From a virus, in the IMG/VR virus record IMGVR_UViG_3300035698_007032, positions 1 through 23,875 of that record: 23,875 nt of DNA. One strand, 5' to 3'. Below, one piece after another: positions 13,794-22,579 of this stretch (positions are counted from its first letter, which is position 1; each line of letters starts with the position of its first letter). The notes under the pieces were generated by a model, which worked only from the letters and a program-made list of their open reading frames with translations, was not told the origin of the DNA and did not search any database. A program made the translations under genes and the position numbers.

Positions 13794-15946
13794 TGGCTAA
13801 GATATCAAGACCAGGTTCAGGCACAAGCCAGAGCAGAGCAGGAATCAACGAAGGTGTAGCAGGGTCAGTAGGCTCAGGACTAGGCGCCATCGGTGGACAA
13901 CAAGTATCTGCTGGCAGACAAGCACAGCAATCTAATGAGCTAGCTTTAACGGCACAGTTGAGCAACTTTATAGACACAGAAGGCAAGCGCCAGTTTGCAG
14001 AGTCTAAACAGGCACACGAATCAGCTCTCATGCTTAATAACATTTCCTCAGCTACAGAGTCTTTTGTTAAAGAATCACAACAACGGTACTCTCAGGTAAC
14101 AGACAAAGACGGAAACCCTACCTTTACTACTCTACACAAAGATATCGAAGGTATCGGCAACAAGATTATCGAACAGCATTCCAAGAAGATAAACAGTCCT
14201 GATGTAGCACGAGCTTTCAAACTCAAGTTTGGACAGTACGTAGCTAACCAAAAGGTATCTGCTTTACAGAAAGCAAGGACTCAACAATTAGACTATTCTA
14301 GGAACTCCTTAACTAAAGGATTACAGACATTCCTCAAGCAAGGCATAGCCGATACACCAGCTCAGCTAGGTAACTACGAGAATCAAGGTATAGAGGCCCT
14401 ACAAGGCGCGCTACAAGGCGGAGCTATATCACATGAAGAGTACATGCAGTATTCCTCTGGCTTCTCACAGGAGCTTAGAGGCGGTTCTATCCTTAATTCT
14501 ATCCAGAACGGTAATAGAGCAGAAGCTGCAGCTACACTGTCTCTACCTGCTGAAAAGCTAGGTATCTCAGAAGAGAAGAGACAAGAGCTATCCGATACCC
14601 TACACGCAGCTAACGCTACTGACAAAATCCTCAGAGAGCAAGCCATAGCTAGAATGGAAGTAGATGAGGCAGCTGACGAGAACGCTTTAATAGAGAATAC
14701 AGAAGCTAAGATACAAGCAGGCGCCATGCGCGCTGACGAACTACTAGCTATGAAGGGTAAGGTCACACCCGAGACTTTTAAAAGCCTTACAGATCAACAG
14801 ATTAAACAGCAAATTAAACAAGACAAAGAGTTTAAAGCTGTTAAAGAGATAGCAGTTCAAATATCAGAAGGCCAAGACATATCTACAGCCACTGCTGGAG
14901 AAAAAGAAAAGTACTTTAATTACCTAGTAGGTAAGGACTCAGACGCAGCAGGAAGAGCGCTAAACATGCAAGAAGAAGCCCAAATAGCAGCTTCTATACC
15001 GTCAAGTGTTCCTGTATACTCTAAGAAGCTTGCCTATAATGTAATGAATGCAGACGCCACTAAAGCAGGTGAATTGATATCTGCTTATACATACCTAAGA
15101 GATAGAAACAAACCTACTCTAGACAGCGGGTTTAGCGGAGATGCTACTACTGTCATGGAGCACGCAGAGCTACTAGTAGAAAGAACTGGAGCATCACCTG
15201 AACTAGCCCTTACAAGAGCTAGAGAGGCGGCTACAGCGGACAAAGACGTAGTAGGCGGACTCAGGTCTAAAGACTTTAACAAACTGTCTGCTTTTAAGAC
15301 CGAATCTAGTTTAGAAGAAACAGCAGCTACAGCATTGAACGCGGAATCTTTCTTTGGAACTAACCAGATATCTAGAGAAGTATCCTCTACATTCCACACC
15401 CTGGCTAAAGAAGCATTCTTAAAGTCAGGAGACGAAGACGCAGCTATAGCTAGTGCAGCTACACAGATGAAACGTGCCTACGGATACTCCAAAGTGAACG
15501 GTGAAGACGTGTTCATGTTAGCCCCACCTGAAAAGTTCTTCCCTCAGTATAGTGCAGATCTAATGAGAGAGATACTAATTGAAGACGCTACACCTATGCT
15601 ACCTGAAGGTATCGAAGGTGAAAGCTTACAAATTGAAGTAGACGCAGCTACAATAGGCTCAGTGTCTCCTAGAAAAGACCAAAACGGCAATACAGTTAAC
15701 GACAGCGTCCCAAGTTGGATTGTAACCTACGAGAGAGACGGAGTAAGACTACCTCTAGTTAACCCTAAGACAGGGGAACTACAAAGATGGAATCCAGCAG
15801 GGAGCGACTTAGCAGCTAGAAAGCAACAAGAAGCTGAACAAGAAAGACAATTAAAGATAGAACAGGCTAAACAGGCAGATGCTCAAGCCAGATCAGGTAA
15901 GAGACCAGCGCCGTCAAGCAATTTCGACATCGAGTTAGGGGGATAG
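13793..15946 (+). CDS. Internal virion protein (T7 gp15-like), 717 aa
   Basis: The length (T7 gp15 is 747), position between the gp14-like and gp16-like genes, and strongly helical Gln/Lys/Ala/Glu-rich make-up fit the gp15 ejection protein, which lines the periplasmic part of the DNA channel with gp16. The N-terminus (RPGSGTSQSRAGINEGVAG) is flexible; residues 60-400 look like helical bundles. The last 40 residues (RKQQEAEQERQLKIEQAK, then GKRPAPSS) are charged and then disordered. No enzymatic motif is seen. The GTG start 13793 has AGGGGGA (13778-13784) upstream. Family assignment rests mainly on context, as these proteins diverge fast. Confidence 0.8.
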   Translation: MAKISRPGSGTSQSRAGINEGVAGSVGSGLGAIGGQQVSAGRQAQQSNELALTAQLSNFIDTEGKRQFAESKQAHESALMLNNISSATESFVKESQQRYSQVTDKDGNPTFTTLHKDIEGIGNKIIEQHSKKINSPDVARAFKLKFGQYVANQKVSALQKARTQQLDYSRNSLTKGLQTFLKQGIADTPAQLGNYENQGIEALQGALQGGAISHEEYMQYSSGFSQELRGGSILNSIQNGNRAEAAATLSLPAEKLGISEEKRQELSDTLHAANATDKILREQAIARMEVDEAADENALIENTEAKIQAGAMRADELLAMKGKVTPETFKSLTDQQIKQQIKQDKEFKAVKEIAVQISEGQDISTATAGEKEKYFNYLVGKDSDAAGRALNMQEEAQIAASIPSSVPVYSKKLAYNVMNADATKAGELISAYTYLRDRNKPTLDSGFSGDATTVMEHAELLVERTGASPELALTRAREAATADKDVVGGLRSKDFNKLSAFKTESSLEETAATALNAESFFGTNQISREVSSTFHTLAKEAFLKSGDEDAAIASAATQMKRAYGYSKVNGEDVFMLAPPEKFFPQYSADLMREILIEDATPMLPEGIEGESLQIEVDAATIGSVSPRKDQNGNTVNDSVPSWIVTYERDGVRLPLVNPKTGELQRWNPAGSDLAARKQQEAEQERQLKIEQAKQADAQARSGKRPAPSSNFDIELGG

Positions 15947-15947
15947 A

Positions 15948-18905
15948 ATGCCAATTTATGACGAGAGTGACTTTTTAAACCGTGTACGATCAGGTGTAGT
16001 ATCCGAGCAAGACGCCCCAGATGCTCCTGAAGGCCCTGGCATTGTAGACACCGCTAGGTCTTTCTTCGCTATGGATAACCCTATATTTGAAAAGACTAAA
16101 GAACTGTTCTTACCTGCTGTTAGTCAGGAAGACGATATAGACTTTCAAGCTATAAACACTCTAGAGCAAGAGAACCCAGAACTACTGGACTTTGCTGATG
16201 ACTTTATAGGTATAAAGAACAAAGATGAATATAATAGACAGGTATTCAACCTGAACTATAATTTAGAACAAAAAGAAGCATTCTCCAAAGCATCTACAGT
16301 TACACAACTGGCAGCGGGCTTAATGGCAGGCACATTAGACCCTCTATCCCTAGTGCCGTTTGCTACAGTAGCTAGGTCAGCCAAACTAGGCATGACCGTA
16401 GGTAAAGCTGTAGGTCAAAATGCCGCTATAGGCGGGGCAGCAGCTCTAACTAGAGAAGGCATACTAGCAGAACAAGCAGGCAGGACGGAAGAAGAAGCAG
16501 TAGCTAACGTTATAGCAGAATCTATGTTTGCAGGCATATTAGGGGGAGCAGCAGGATTCCTAAGTGAAGCTCCAAGGATAGCCGGACAAAAGATGCTAGC
16601 TAAAGCCCTAGGCGACTCAGATGTAGAATACAAGATTAATGCAGCAGGCGACATAGAGCACGAATTTCAAGGCAACTTGGGAGCTGCAGAAACTAAGTCT
16701 ACTTTAGACGACTTAGGTATAGCCAGAATGAACGAGAACTTAACTAAAGTCCTAACGGGACCCCAAGGCTTGAGAGCACCTGACTTAAGAGCAGCATTAA
16801 GCCCTAGTGAGTCAATTAGAAAGTTCGGAGAGAACCTATATAACTCTAACATCATTAGAAAGAAACACCTTAGAGGCGAAGCAGCTAGCCAACAAGCACA
16901 GTCTTTTGTGTTTAGAAGAGACCAAGCGTTAATACTCAATGTTAAAGCTGTTAACGACTTATACCTTAAGCACACTGGGGCAGGAGCACTTAGAAGCTCA
17001 CTAGCTAAACCAGCAGGCAAGCTAAAACTAGACGAATTCAACACTAGAGTGTGGGACAACCTAACAGACGCTAAAAGAGTAGACGACATTTCAGAAGTAA
17101 ACCAAGCCTCTGCGCTAATGCGTAAAGACATGGACGCACGCTTCGAAGAGCTAAAGATACAGTACCCAGAATTAAAAGACATTGAGCCAGAGTTCGCTAA
17201 GAGTTACCTAACACGTGTATATAATACAGACAAGCTTAGAATACCTGCTAACAGGGCTAAGTTCCAACAAAAGGTAAGCGCCTGGTCTAGAGACCATAAC
17301 AAGGACGGTTCACTTAGAGACGCCCCTATAGGTGCTGACGAAGCAGACTCTATCGCTGACGGCATCGCTATCAACATATTAGGTGAAGGAGAAGACCAGG
17401 TAGCTCTCAGGGCTATGTCTGGAGGCTTGGCGTCTAAAGGTAAGTTCCTTAAACAGAGACAGCTTTTAATACCTGATTCAGAAATAAAAGAATTCCTAAG
17501 CACTGACGCTGTTAGTATCTACAACAACTACATGTTTAAGACATCTAGAATGTTAGAGACACAAAGAGCATTACAAAGAGCAGGCTTCGATTCCCTTACA
17601 GACATGCATCACCAGATGCAAACAGAAGCATCTAGAGCAGTAGCAGCAGCTAAGTCCGACAAGGAAGCAGTTAAGATAGCTCAGAAGTTCCAAGACGAGA
17701 CTAAACTAGCTACAGAAATGTACAAGTCTATGTTAGGTGAACTAAATGCACGAGGTCCTGGAGAGAAGATATACCAGAATCTCCTTAAATATCAATACAT
17801 TAGGCTACTAGGCGGTGTAACTATATCCTCACTACCAGAACTAATGATGCCTATATTTAGGTCAGGACTGACCAAAACCATAAAGCACGGGTACGCACCA
17901 ATGGTTAGAGACTTCAAAGCTGCCCAAGCGTCTAAGCAAGAAATAGAAATGCTGACTGGGGTTTTAGAGAACGAACAGGCTAACGTACTTAAAGCAATGT
18001 CAGGAGTAGATGGTGCTGAAAATATCGGTAGAACTAAATCTAGTTGGGATAGAGGAATGGACGCAACCACTGGAGCATTCACGAAAGCTTCTGGTATTGG
18101 TCACTTCACCTCTTTCGGACGCCGTATCTCAGGGCAAATAGCTACAGCCTCTATAATAAACACCTTAAAGAAGGGTCCTAAAGGGGAAGATATCGTTAGA
18201 CTAGCCCAGTTAGGTATAGGCAAAGCAGACTACAAGACCATGACTGCGGCTATAAACAAATACACTACCTCACATAAAGGCTCGCACTATGTCAATATGG
18301 ACATGTGGTCAACAGCTGACAAGCCATTACTAGATAAGCTACTTAACGGCATACAAAAAGAAGTAGAGGCTACAATTATTAAACCTGGCCCAGAATCATT
18401 ACCGTTCTTTGTCCAAAAGCACGCATTCGCTAGGATGTTGTTCCAGTTTAAATCTTTCATGAACTCTGCCACAGGTAAGATAACCATCTCTGGCCTACAA
18501 AGAAGAGACATGGCAGCTATGAACGGTGTAGTGTCCCTCGTTATCATGGGAGGCATGACATCCATGCTCAAAGACGCCCTCAGAGGTAGAGATACTGACA
18601 TGGACATAGACGAATTCATGCTAAAAGGGATCGCACAGTCAGGCCTACTGGGACTAGTAGGAACTACTGTCCTTGATGTTAGCATGGCAGCCATGGACCC
18701 TAAGCAAAAATTATACTTAGGTGACAGAGTAGCCAGTGCGGCACTAGGGCCCTCTGTATCTCAGATATCTGGGATGACTAAGGTGCTACAGAAGCTAACA
18801 GACGGTGACGTAACCTCTAAAGATGTCAATGCGGCATCTAGGATGGTACCTTTTATGAACCTTTTTTATCTTAGAATATTACTAGACCAAGCATTCAAAG
18901 AATAA
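15948..18905 (+). CDS. Internal virion protein (T7 gp16-like), 985 aa
   Basis: This is the third and largest ejection protein by position and make-up. T7 gp16 is 1318 residues and starts with a lytic transglycosylase domain; here the protein is 985 residues and starts with an acidic region, and I see no transglycosylase signature. Hydrophobic Gly/Ala-rich stretches at about 116-142 (VTQLAAGLMAGTLDPLSLVP), 190-206, 860-878 and 897-917 could interact with the inner membrane, as expected for a channel protein. Between them lie long helical segments and, from about 600, a block LKYQYIRLLGGVTISSLPEL and AFARMLFQFKSFMNS typical of gp16-like proteins in marine podoviruses. The gene starts one base after the previous stop, with AGGGGGA at 15937-15943. 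Confidence 0.85.
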   Translation: MPIYDESDFLNRVRSGVVSEQDAPDAPEGPGIVDTARSFFAMDNPIFEKTKELFLPAVSQEDDIDFQAINTLEQENPELLDFADDFIGIKNKDEYNRQVFNLNYNLEQKEAFSKASTVTQLAAGLMAGTLDPLSLVPFATVARSAKLGMTVGKAVGQNAAIGGAAALTREGILAEQAGRTEEEAVANVIAESMFAGILGGAAGFLSEAPRIAGQKMLAKALGDSDVEYKINAAGDIEHEFQGNLGAAETKSTLDDLGIARMNENLTKVLTGPQGLRAPDLRAALSPSESIRKFGENLYNSNIIRKKHLRGEAASQQAQSFVFRRDQALILNVKAVNDLYLKHTGAGALRSSLAKPAGKLKLDEFNTRVWDNLTDAKRVDDISEVNQASALMRKDMDARFEELKIQYPELKDIEPEFAKSYLTRVYNTDKLRIPANRAKFQQKVSAWSRDHNKDGSLRDAPIGADEADSIADGIAINILGEGEDQVALRAMSGGLASKGKFLKQRQLLIPDSEIKEFLSTDAVSIYNNYMFKTSRMLETQRALQRAGFDSLTDMHHQMQTEASRAVAAAKSDKEAVKIAQKFQDETKLATEMYKSMLGELNARGPGEKIYQNLLKYQYIRLLGGVTISSLPELMMPIFRSGLTKTIKHGYAPMVRDFKAAQASKQEIEMLTGVLENEQANVLKAMSGVDGAENIGRTKSSWDRGMDATTGAFTKASGIGHFTSFGRRISGQIATASIINTLKKGPKGEDIVRLAQLGIGKADYKTMTAAINKYTTSHKGSHYVNMDMWSTADKPLLDKLLNGIQKEVEATIIKPGPESLPFFVQKHAFARMLFQFKSFMNSATGKITISGLQRRDMAAMNGVVSLVIMGGMTSMLKDALRGRDTDMDIDEFMLKGIAQSGLLGLVGTTVLDVSMAAMDPKQKLYLGDRVASAALGPSVSQISGMTKVLQKLTDGDVTSKDVNAASRMVPFMNLFYLRILLDQAFKE

Positions 18906-18936
18906 CCTACACGTACTTACATATAGAGAGACTAAC

Positions 18937-20031
18937 ATGACAATTTCAAGCGTATACGAACCAGACACATACTCAGGCGACGGGTCCCTAACCACCTTTG
19001 CCATAACTTTTGCATACTTAAGTGTGAGTACAAACATTAAGGTGTCAGTTAAAAATAACACTACTGACGTTATCACATTAAAGACTGCATCTTCACACTA
19101 TAACGTAGTTGGGTCTAACGTCGTCTTCACCGGAGGTAATATACCTGCGTCAGGAGAGACCGTCATTATAGAGTTAAGCCCAGATTTCACACAAGATTCT
19201 GATTACACTGAAAATAGTGTGTTTCCAGCCGAGACTTTAGAGTCTGACTTAGATGAACGCTGCTTAGAATCTCAGATTAATAAAGATAAACAGGGTAGAG
19301 CATTTAAATTAGATTCTTCAGTATCTTTATCCGGCAAGGTCCTGGAAATAGGGCTACCCTCCAGCGGTACTAAGTACCTCACGGTATCCCCTACGGGATT
19401 GACAACGGCCACTATTGGAACCTTTGACGAAGTGCCTCTACCTTTAAGCCTAGCTAATGGTGGACTAGGAGTATCTCTTTCTGACCCAGGTGCGGATAGT
19501 CTACTTATATGGGACGATTCAGCTGGCGAGTCTGCACACTTAACCCCTGCATCAGGATCAGATAAAATTGCTTTCTATGATGACTCTGCTAGCAGCCTAG
19601 GGTTCCTAACTGTAGGTGCTAACCTAACCCTTTCCGGTACTGTACTGACAGCAGACTCTCAGGTACCGGACCAAGACGAGTCTATAGTTATAGCATGTAG
19701 TAGTGAGATGGCTGCTTTAATTGCAGCTACATCGGTTGCCACATTCAGAATGCCTTTCGCCATGACCTTAACGGCAGTGAGAGCTAGTGTAGGTACAGCC
19801 CCTACTGATGCAAACATAATAGTTGACATCAACGAAGCTGGCACTACTATTTTAAGCACTAAACTTAGTATTGACGCCTCAGAAAAAACATCTAGCTCAG
19901 CGGCAGTAGCGGCAGTCATCAGTGACGCAGCTTTAGCAGACGATGCTGAAATCACCATTGACTTAGACCAGGTAGGTAGTACTGTGGCAGGAGCAGGGTT
20001 GAAAGTAACCCTAATTGGAACAAGAACATAA
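18937..20031 (+). CDS. Tail fibre protein with T7 gp17-like N-terminus, 364 aa
   Basis: The first 130 residues match the T7 gp17 N-terminal domain that fixes the fibre to the tail: YEPDTYSGDGSLTTFAITFAYL in two parts, SHYNVVGSNVVFTGG, PASGETVIIELSP, and DLDERCLESQINKDKQGRAF, in which T7 has a similar L-x-x-x-E block before the rod. The middle (about 140-240) has repeats of Leu/Gly/Ser. The C-terminus (about 245-364) resembles a beta-type fibre module seen in many phages (TFRMPFAMTLTAVRASVGTA; DDAEITIDLDQVGSTVAGAG). The fibre is shorter than T7 gp17 (553), and the next gene probably supplies the receptor-binding tip. GAGAG (18926-18930) lies before ATG 18937. Confidence 0.9.
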   Translation: MTISSVYEPDTYSGDGSLTTFAITFAYLSVSTNIKVSVKNNTTDVITLKTASSHYNVVGSNVVFTGGNIPASGETVIIELSPDFTQDSDYTENSVFPAETLESDLDERCLESQINKDKQGRAFKLDSSVSLSGKVLEIGLPSSGTKYLTVSPTGLTTATIGTFDEVPLPLSLANGGLGVSLSDPGADSLLIWDDSAGESAHLTPASGSDKIAFYDDSASSLGFLTVGANLTLSGTVLTADSQVPDQDESIVIACSSEMAALIAATSVATFRMPFAMTLTAVRASVGTAPTDANIIVDINEAGTTILSTKLSIDASEKTSSSAAVAAVISDAALADDAEITIDLDQVGSTVAGAGLKVTLIGTRT

Positions 20032-20041
20032 GGTACATGTA

Positions 20042-20869
20042 ATGTCAATATTCATTAATGCATACACATACGGAAATATAAACGCCACAGGCGGTACTAA
20101 AACCACTTCAGGCGATTACACTATTCATACCTTTACGTCATCTGGCACGTTCACTATAAGCTCAGGATCCGGAGTGCTAGACTACTTAATAGTAGGCGGT
20201 GGTGCTGGTGGCAGTAGTAATAACGGAGGTGGCGGTGGCGGAGCTGGTGTTGTCTTTGGTAGCACAGGCGGTACAGTTACAGAATACTCAATCACGGTAG
20301 GAGCCGGAGGAGCAGGCCAAATATCAGGCGCAGGCTCTCCAGGCTCTGGTGCAGACGGAAGCGCTAGCTCGGCGTTCGGCCTCACAGCTGGTGGAGGAGG
20401 TGGCGGTGGCTCACCCAACGGACTAGCCGGAGAAGACGGTAACGCTACTAACGGTTCTGCCGGTGGTGGTGGCGGTAAAGGTGCTGGTGCTGGTGGTACC
20501 GGAGATGGTGCTGGAGGAGACGGCGGTAACGGTGTCCTAGGCACAGCATCTGGAGCAGGTGGTGGCGGTGGCTACGGCTCGAACGGATCTAACGGTACTA
20601 CCTCAAAAGGTGGCGATGGGGGCGAAGGTTACGACTCTTCAATTTCAGGATCTTCTAATATATATGGCTCTGGAGGCGGAGGTGGTGCTATTTCAGGTAC
20701 TCAATCTGCAGGCGGCACTAATGCAGGGAACGGCGGGAACACTTCTGCAGGGTCCACAGCAGCAACGGACGGCTTTGGCGGCGGCGGAGGCGGCGGTGGC
20801 AATAACGGAGAATCAGCTGGGACCACAGACGGCGGCGATGGAACTGTTATTATAAGATATTTAACTTAA
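20042..20869 (+). CDS. Glycine-rich adhesin / receptor-binding tail protein, 275 aa
   Basis: Start ATG 20042 with AAGGT (20030-20034) 7 bases upstream. The N-terminal part ends in TFTSSGTFTISSGSGVLDYL (about 35-54), the entry to the phage glycine-rich domain family (IVGGGAGG follows). Residues 56-262 are mostly Gly, with Ser, Asn, Thr and Ala, in runs such as GGGGGGAG and GGGGGGG. The end DGTVIIRYLT is the usual closing strand. Glycine-rich stretches of this type form a sandwich of polyglycine II helices in the gp38 adhesins of T4-like phages, where the loops between Gly runs bind the receptor. The gene directly follows the fibre, so a host-recognition role is likely. The loops would be the variable part. 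Confidence 0.8.
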   Translation: MSIFINAYTYGNINATGGTKTTSGDYTIHTFTSSGTFTISSGSGVLDYLIVGGGAGGSSNNGGGGGGAGVVFGSTGGTVTEYSITVGAGGAGQISGAGSPGSGADGSASSAFGLTAGGGGGGGSPNGLAGEDGNATNGSAGGGGGKGAGAGGTGDGAGGDGGNGVLGTASGAGGGGGYGSNGSNGTTSKGGDGGEGYDSSISGSSNIYGSGGGGGAISGTQSAGGTNAGNGGNTSAGSTAATDGFGGGGGGGGNNGESAGTTDGGDGTVIIRYLT

Positions 20870-20881
20870 GAGAGAAAGTAC

Positions 20882-21244
20882 ATGACGTATTACGCTAAAA
20901 TTGTAAACAACATCGTATCTGAAGTGGTCAAGGCTGACCCCAGCTACATAGAAGGACAACAAGGTGTATGGATACGGACAGACAAATACACCAGGGAAGG
21001 CGTCCACTACACTAAGGTAACTAACGTTCCTTCTGCAGATCAGACCAAAGCTTTTCGGAAGAACTATGCAGGGGTAGGCCATACTTACGATGCGACTAGA
21101 GACGCATTTATACCTCCAAGTCAATATCTTTCTTGGGAGTTAAACGAACAGACATGCATATGGGATTGCCCTAAGCCTTATCCAGAGGATGACGGGAAAG
21201 AATACGAATGGTCAGAGGCCGAACTGGATTGGAAGGAGATATAA
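20882..21244 (+). CDS. Conserved phage protein of unknown function, 120 aa
   Basis: The pattern MTYYAKIVNNIVSEVVKADP, then FRKNYAGVGHTYDATRDAFI followed by PP, then NEQTCIWDCPKPYP with a closing W near the end, is a small protein known to me from many marine phages (cyanophages, pelagiphages and environmental podoviruses), often found beside tail-fibre genes. Its function is unknown; a role in the tail or fibre assembly is inferred from location. It is soluble, rich in Tyr and Trp. The stop is followed one base later by the next start, and that gene's ribosome site AAGGAGAT (21233-21240) lies inside this one. Confidence 0.8.
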   Translation: MTYYAKIVNNIVSEVVKADPSYIEGQQGVWIRTDKYTREGVHYTKVTNVPSADQTKAFRKNYAGVGHTYDATRDAFIPPSQYLSWELNEQTCIWDCPKPYPEDDGKEYEWSEAELDWKEI

Positions 21245-21245
21245 A

Positions 21246-21476
21246 ATGGAAGAATGGGTACTAGGTATAGCAGGCGCTGTACTTAGTTTATGGCTAGGTA
21301 GCATAGAGGTACGTATGAGAAATCAAGACTCAAGACTTCGCGACGCTCCGTCTCGTAAAGAAATGAAGGAAGACATTAAGATACACTTAGAATCAGTGCG
21401 TGTCCTCCAACAGGAACTTAAAGAAGACATTAAAGAGATGCGCAAGTCACTTGAAAAACTCCTAGAGAGCAAATAG
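21246..21476 (+). CDS. N-terminal membrane segment plus coiled coil, 76 aa (spanin or holin candidate)
   Basis: Residues 4-20 (WVLGIAGAVLSLWLGSI) form one membrane helix. The rest is a charged helix with heptad-like spacing and a repeated KEDIK (two copies, about 40-65), ending EKLLESK. One N-terminal helix plus a long coiled coil is the layout of inner-membrane spanins (Rz, T7 gp18.5-like), and also of some small phage proteins of unknown role. It is the last plus-strand gene and lies only 5 bases from the stop of the convergent endolysin, which supports a lysis role. No outer-membrane partner with lipobox is visible. The start ATG 21246 has AAGGAGAT upstream at good distance. Confidence 0.7.
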   Translation: MEEWVLGIAGAVLSLWLGSIEVRMRNQDSRLRDAPSRKEMKEDIKIHLESVRVLQQELKEDIKEMRKSLEKLLESK

Positions 21477-21481
21477 ACCTA

Positions 21482-21922
21482 CTAAGAGTAATCTTCTTCG
21501 TCTAAGAACAGAGCGCGTTCAGCCCTTCTGCGCCTTGCTAGGCCTGCTAGAACATTCCCTCCAGCTTTATTCCATCTTAGGAGTTCCCAAGCTGCACCCG
21601 TGTAGTCTCCCATATTAAGTTTCTTCCTTAATGTAGACATTCTCAGGTTCCTAGCTCCAAGGTTATAGGTGAAGCTAACTAGAGCATCAAACTGACCCTG
21701 TGTCAGAGGCACCGAGAAGGCTCTAAGCACCTCACCCTCTACCCTCATCAAGTCCATCTCTAAAAGATTCCCAGCGACCTCTAAGGTTATCAGCTGTCCC
21801 TCTTTAACCATGGCAGTATGACCATACCCTATAGTCAACACGCCAGCAGGGCACTTATATGCCTTTAATCTAACACCTTCAAAGTGTTTAATCAGTGCTA
21901 TTCCTTTATTAGATATACGCAT
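21482..21922 (-). CDS. Endolysin: GH24-type lysozyme (muramidase), 146 aa
   Basis: It cuts the beta-1,4 bond between N-acetylmuramic acid and N-acetylglucosamine at the end of infection. The catalytic block is clear: KHFEG..LKAYKCPAGVLTIGYGHT, with Glu15, Cys24 and Thr30. This is the E-8aa-D/C-5aa-T layout of family GH24, with Cys in place of the T4 Asp. The C-terminal part (QFDALVSFTYNLGARNL and LARRRRAERALF) is also typical. There is no signal peptide or SAR-type N-terminal helix, so a holin is needed for release. It is the last gene of the minus-strand operon and overlaps the start of the previous gene's end by 14 bases. Confidence 0.95.
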   Translation of the reverse strand: MRISNKGIALIKHFEGVRLKAYKCPAGVLTIGYGHTAMVKEGQLITLEVAGNLLEMDLMRVEGEVLRAFSVPLTQGQFDALVSFTYNLGARNLRMSTLRKKLNMGDYTGAAWELLRWNKAGGNVLAGLARRRRAERALFLDEEDYS

Positions 21923-22307
21923 TGACGCCTCCAGGCAGTTGGTCTATCACTTCTTGAGGCCACATCTTAAGAGGATCTAGGTAGTGCACCTCAATGCCCA
22001 GCTCTTTAGCCCATTCTATCTCATCTAACACCCCAACGGAATCATCCCAACCAGGTAGTGTAAGTACAATAATCCCGTCTGATATTGATATGAAATTCCG
22101 ATCTCTAGCTTTCCAGAAGGCATAACCTCCAGGTAGCTCGTGCCTTAAGGACTGCTCATGGCACATAGCAATGGGTTCAATCAAAGTATGCCCCATCTTA
22201 GTCAGCATAGAACCAGTGTATATCACCGCTTCATATCTAAACTGTTTAATAAACGTGTTGTCATGACTATACGGTGATGCTAAGTAGTACAGTTTGTTCT
22301 TGTCCAT
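21909..22307 (-). CDS. DUF1937-family protein, nucleoside deoxyribosyltransferase-like, 132 aa
   Basis: The start YYLASPYSH (7-15), the middle GHTLIEPIAMCH, and ISDGIIVLTLPGWDDSVGVL followed by DEIEWAKE (75-102) are the pattern of DUF1937, related in fold to nucleoside 2-deoxyribosyltransferases. Those enzymes use a Glu in an EI motif as nucleophile, matching Glu96 here (D-S-x-G-x-x-D-E-I), and Asp77 in ISDG would be in the active site. Reaction and substrate are unknown; a role in base exchange or nucleotide salvage is inferred. It overlaps the endolysin by 14 bases and the upstream shorter relative by one base. Together with the nucleotide hydrolase-like gene it suggests a nucleotide-metabolism cassette. 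Confidence 0.8.
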   Translation of the reverse strand: MDKNKLYYLASPYSHDNTFIKQFRYEAVIYTGSMLTKMGHTLIEPIAMCHEQSLRHELPGGYAFWKARDRNFISISDGIIVLTLPGWDDSVGVLDEIEWAKELGIEVHYLDPLKMWPQEVIDQLPGGVNAYI

Positions 22308-22579
22308 TATTCATCCCCCCAAGGATTATCCATGGCTGCCCATGGTTCATGTGCTATCAGGTACATACACGTACCATGTCGTTTAAAGGTTTTCTCCATA
22401 GCCCTTAGAATCATTGGACTCTCAGACCACCCTGGAAAGGCAGGGATGATAACACCCCAATACTCCCCTTCAGGTTCTCCTACCGCTACTTCATAGCCTT
22501 GCTTCTCGAACCCACTTACTAGTTGTTCAGCATAGTTACCGAAAGGCGTTACTATAAAGACTTTATTTTTTGAAAACAT
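22307..22579 (-). CDS. Short deoxyribosyltransferase-like protein, 90 aa, possibly inactive
   Basis: No named family is recognised, but it parallels its DUF1937 neighbour. SKNKVFIVTPFG at the start corresponds to DKNKLYYLASPYS, and VIIPAFPGWSESPMILRAME (43-62) to GIIVLTLPGWDDSVGVLDEI. The equivalent of the putative catalytic Glu is missing (RAM instead of DEI), and the helical middle part is shorter. The likely reading is a tandem relative that keeps the fold but not the chemistry, perhaps a partner subunit, or a distinct small Rossmann-like protein. GAGGAT lies about 8 bases before ATG (22579-22577). It overlaps the upstream gene end by 17 bases and the DUF1937 start by one base. Confidence 0.7.
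   Translation of the reverse strand: MFSKNKVFIVTPFGNYAEQLVSGFEKQGYEVAVGEPEGEYWGVIIPAFPGWSESPMILRAMEKTFKRHGTCMYLIAHEPWAAMDNPWGDE

Noticed and set aside
20182-20544. Pro-rich protein on the minus strand
   Set aside because: It is the mirror of the Gly-rich adhesin (GGN codons read as NCC), without ribosome site or context.
21440-21520. Bidirectional terminator between the convergent genes
   Set aside because: The stops are 5 bases apart and I find no GC-rich stem with T-tail on either strand here.
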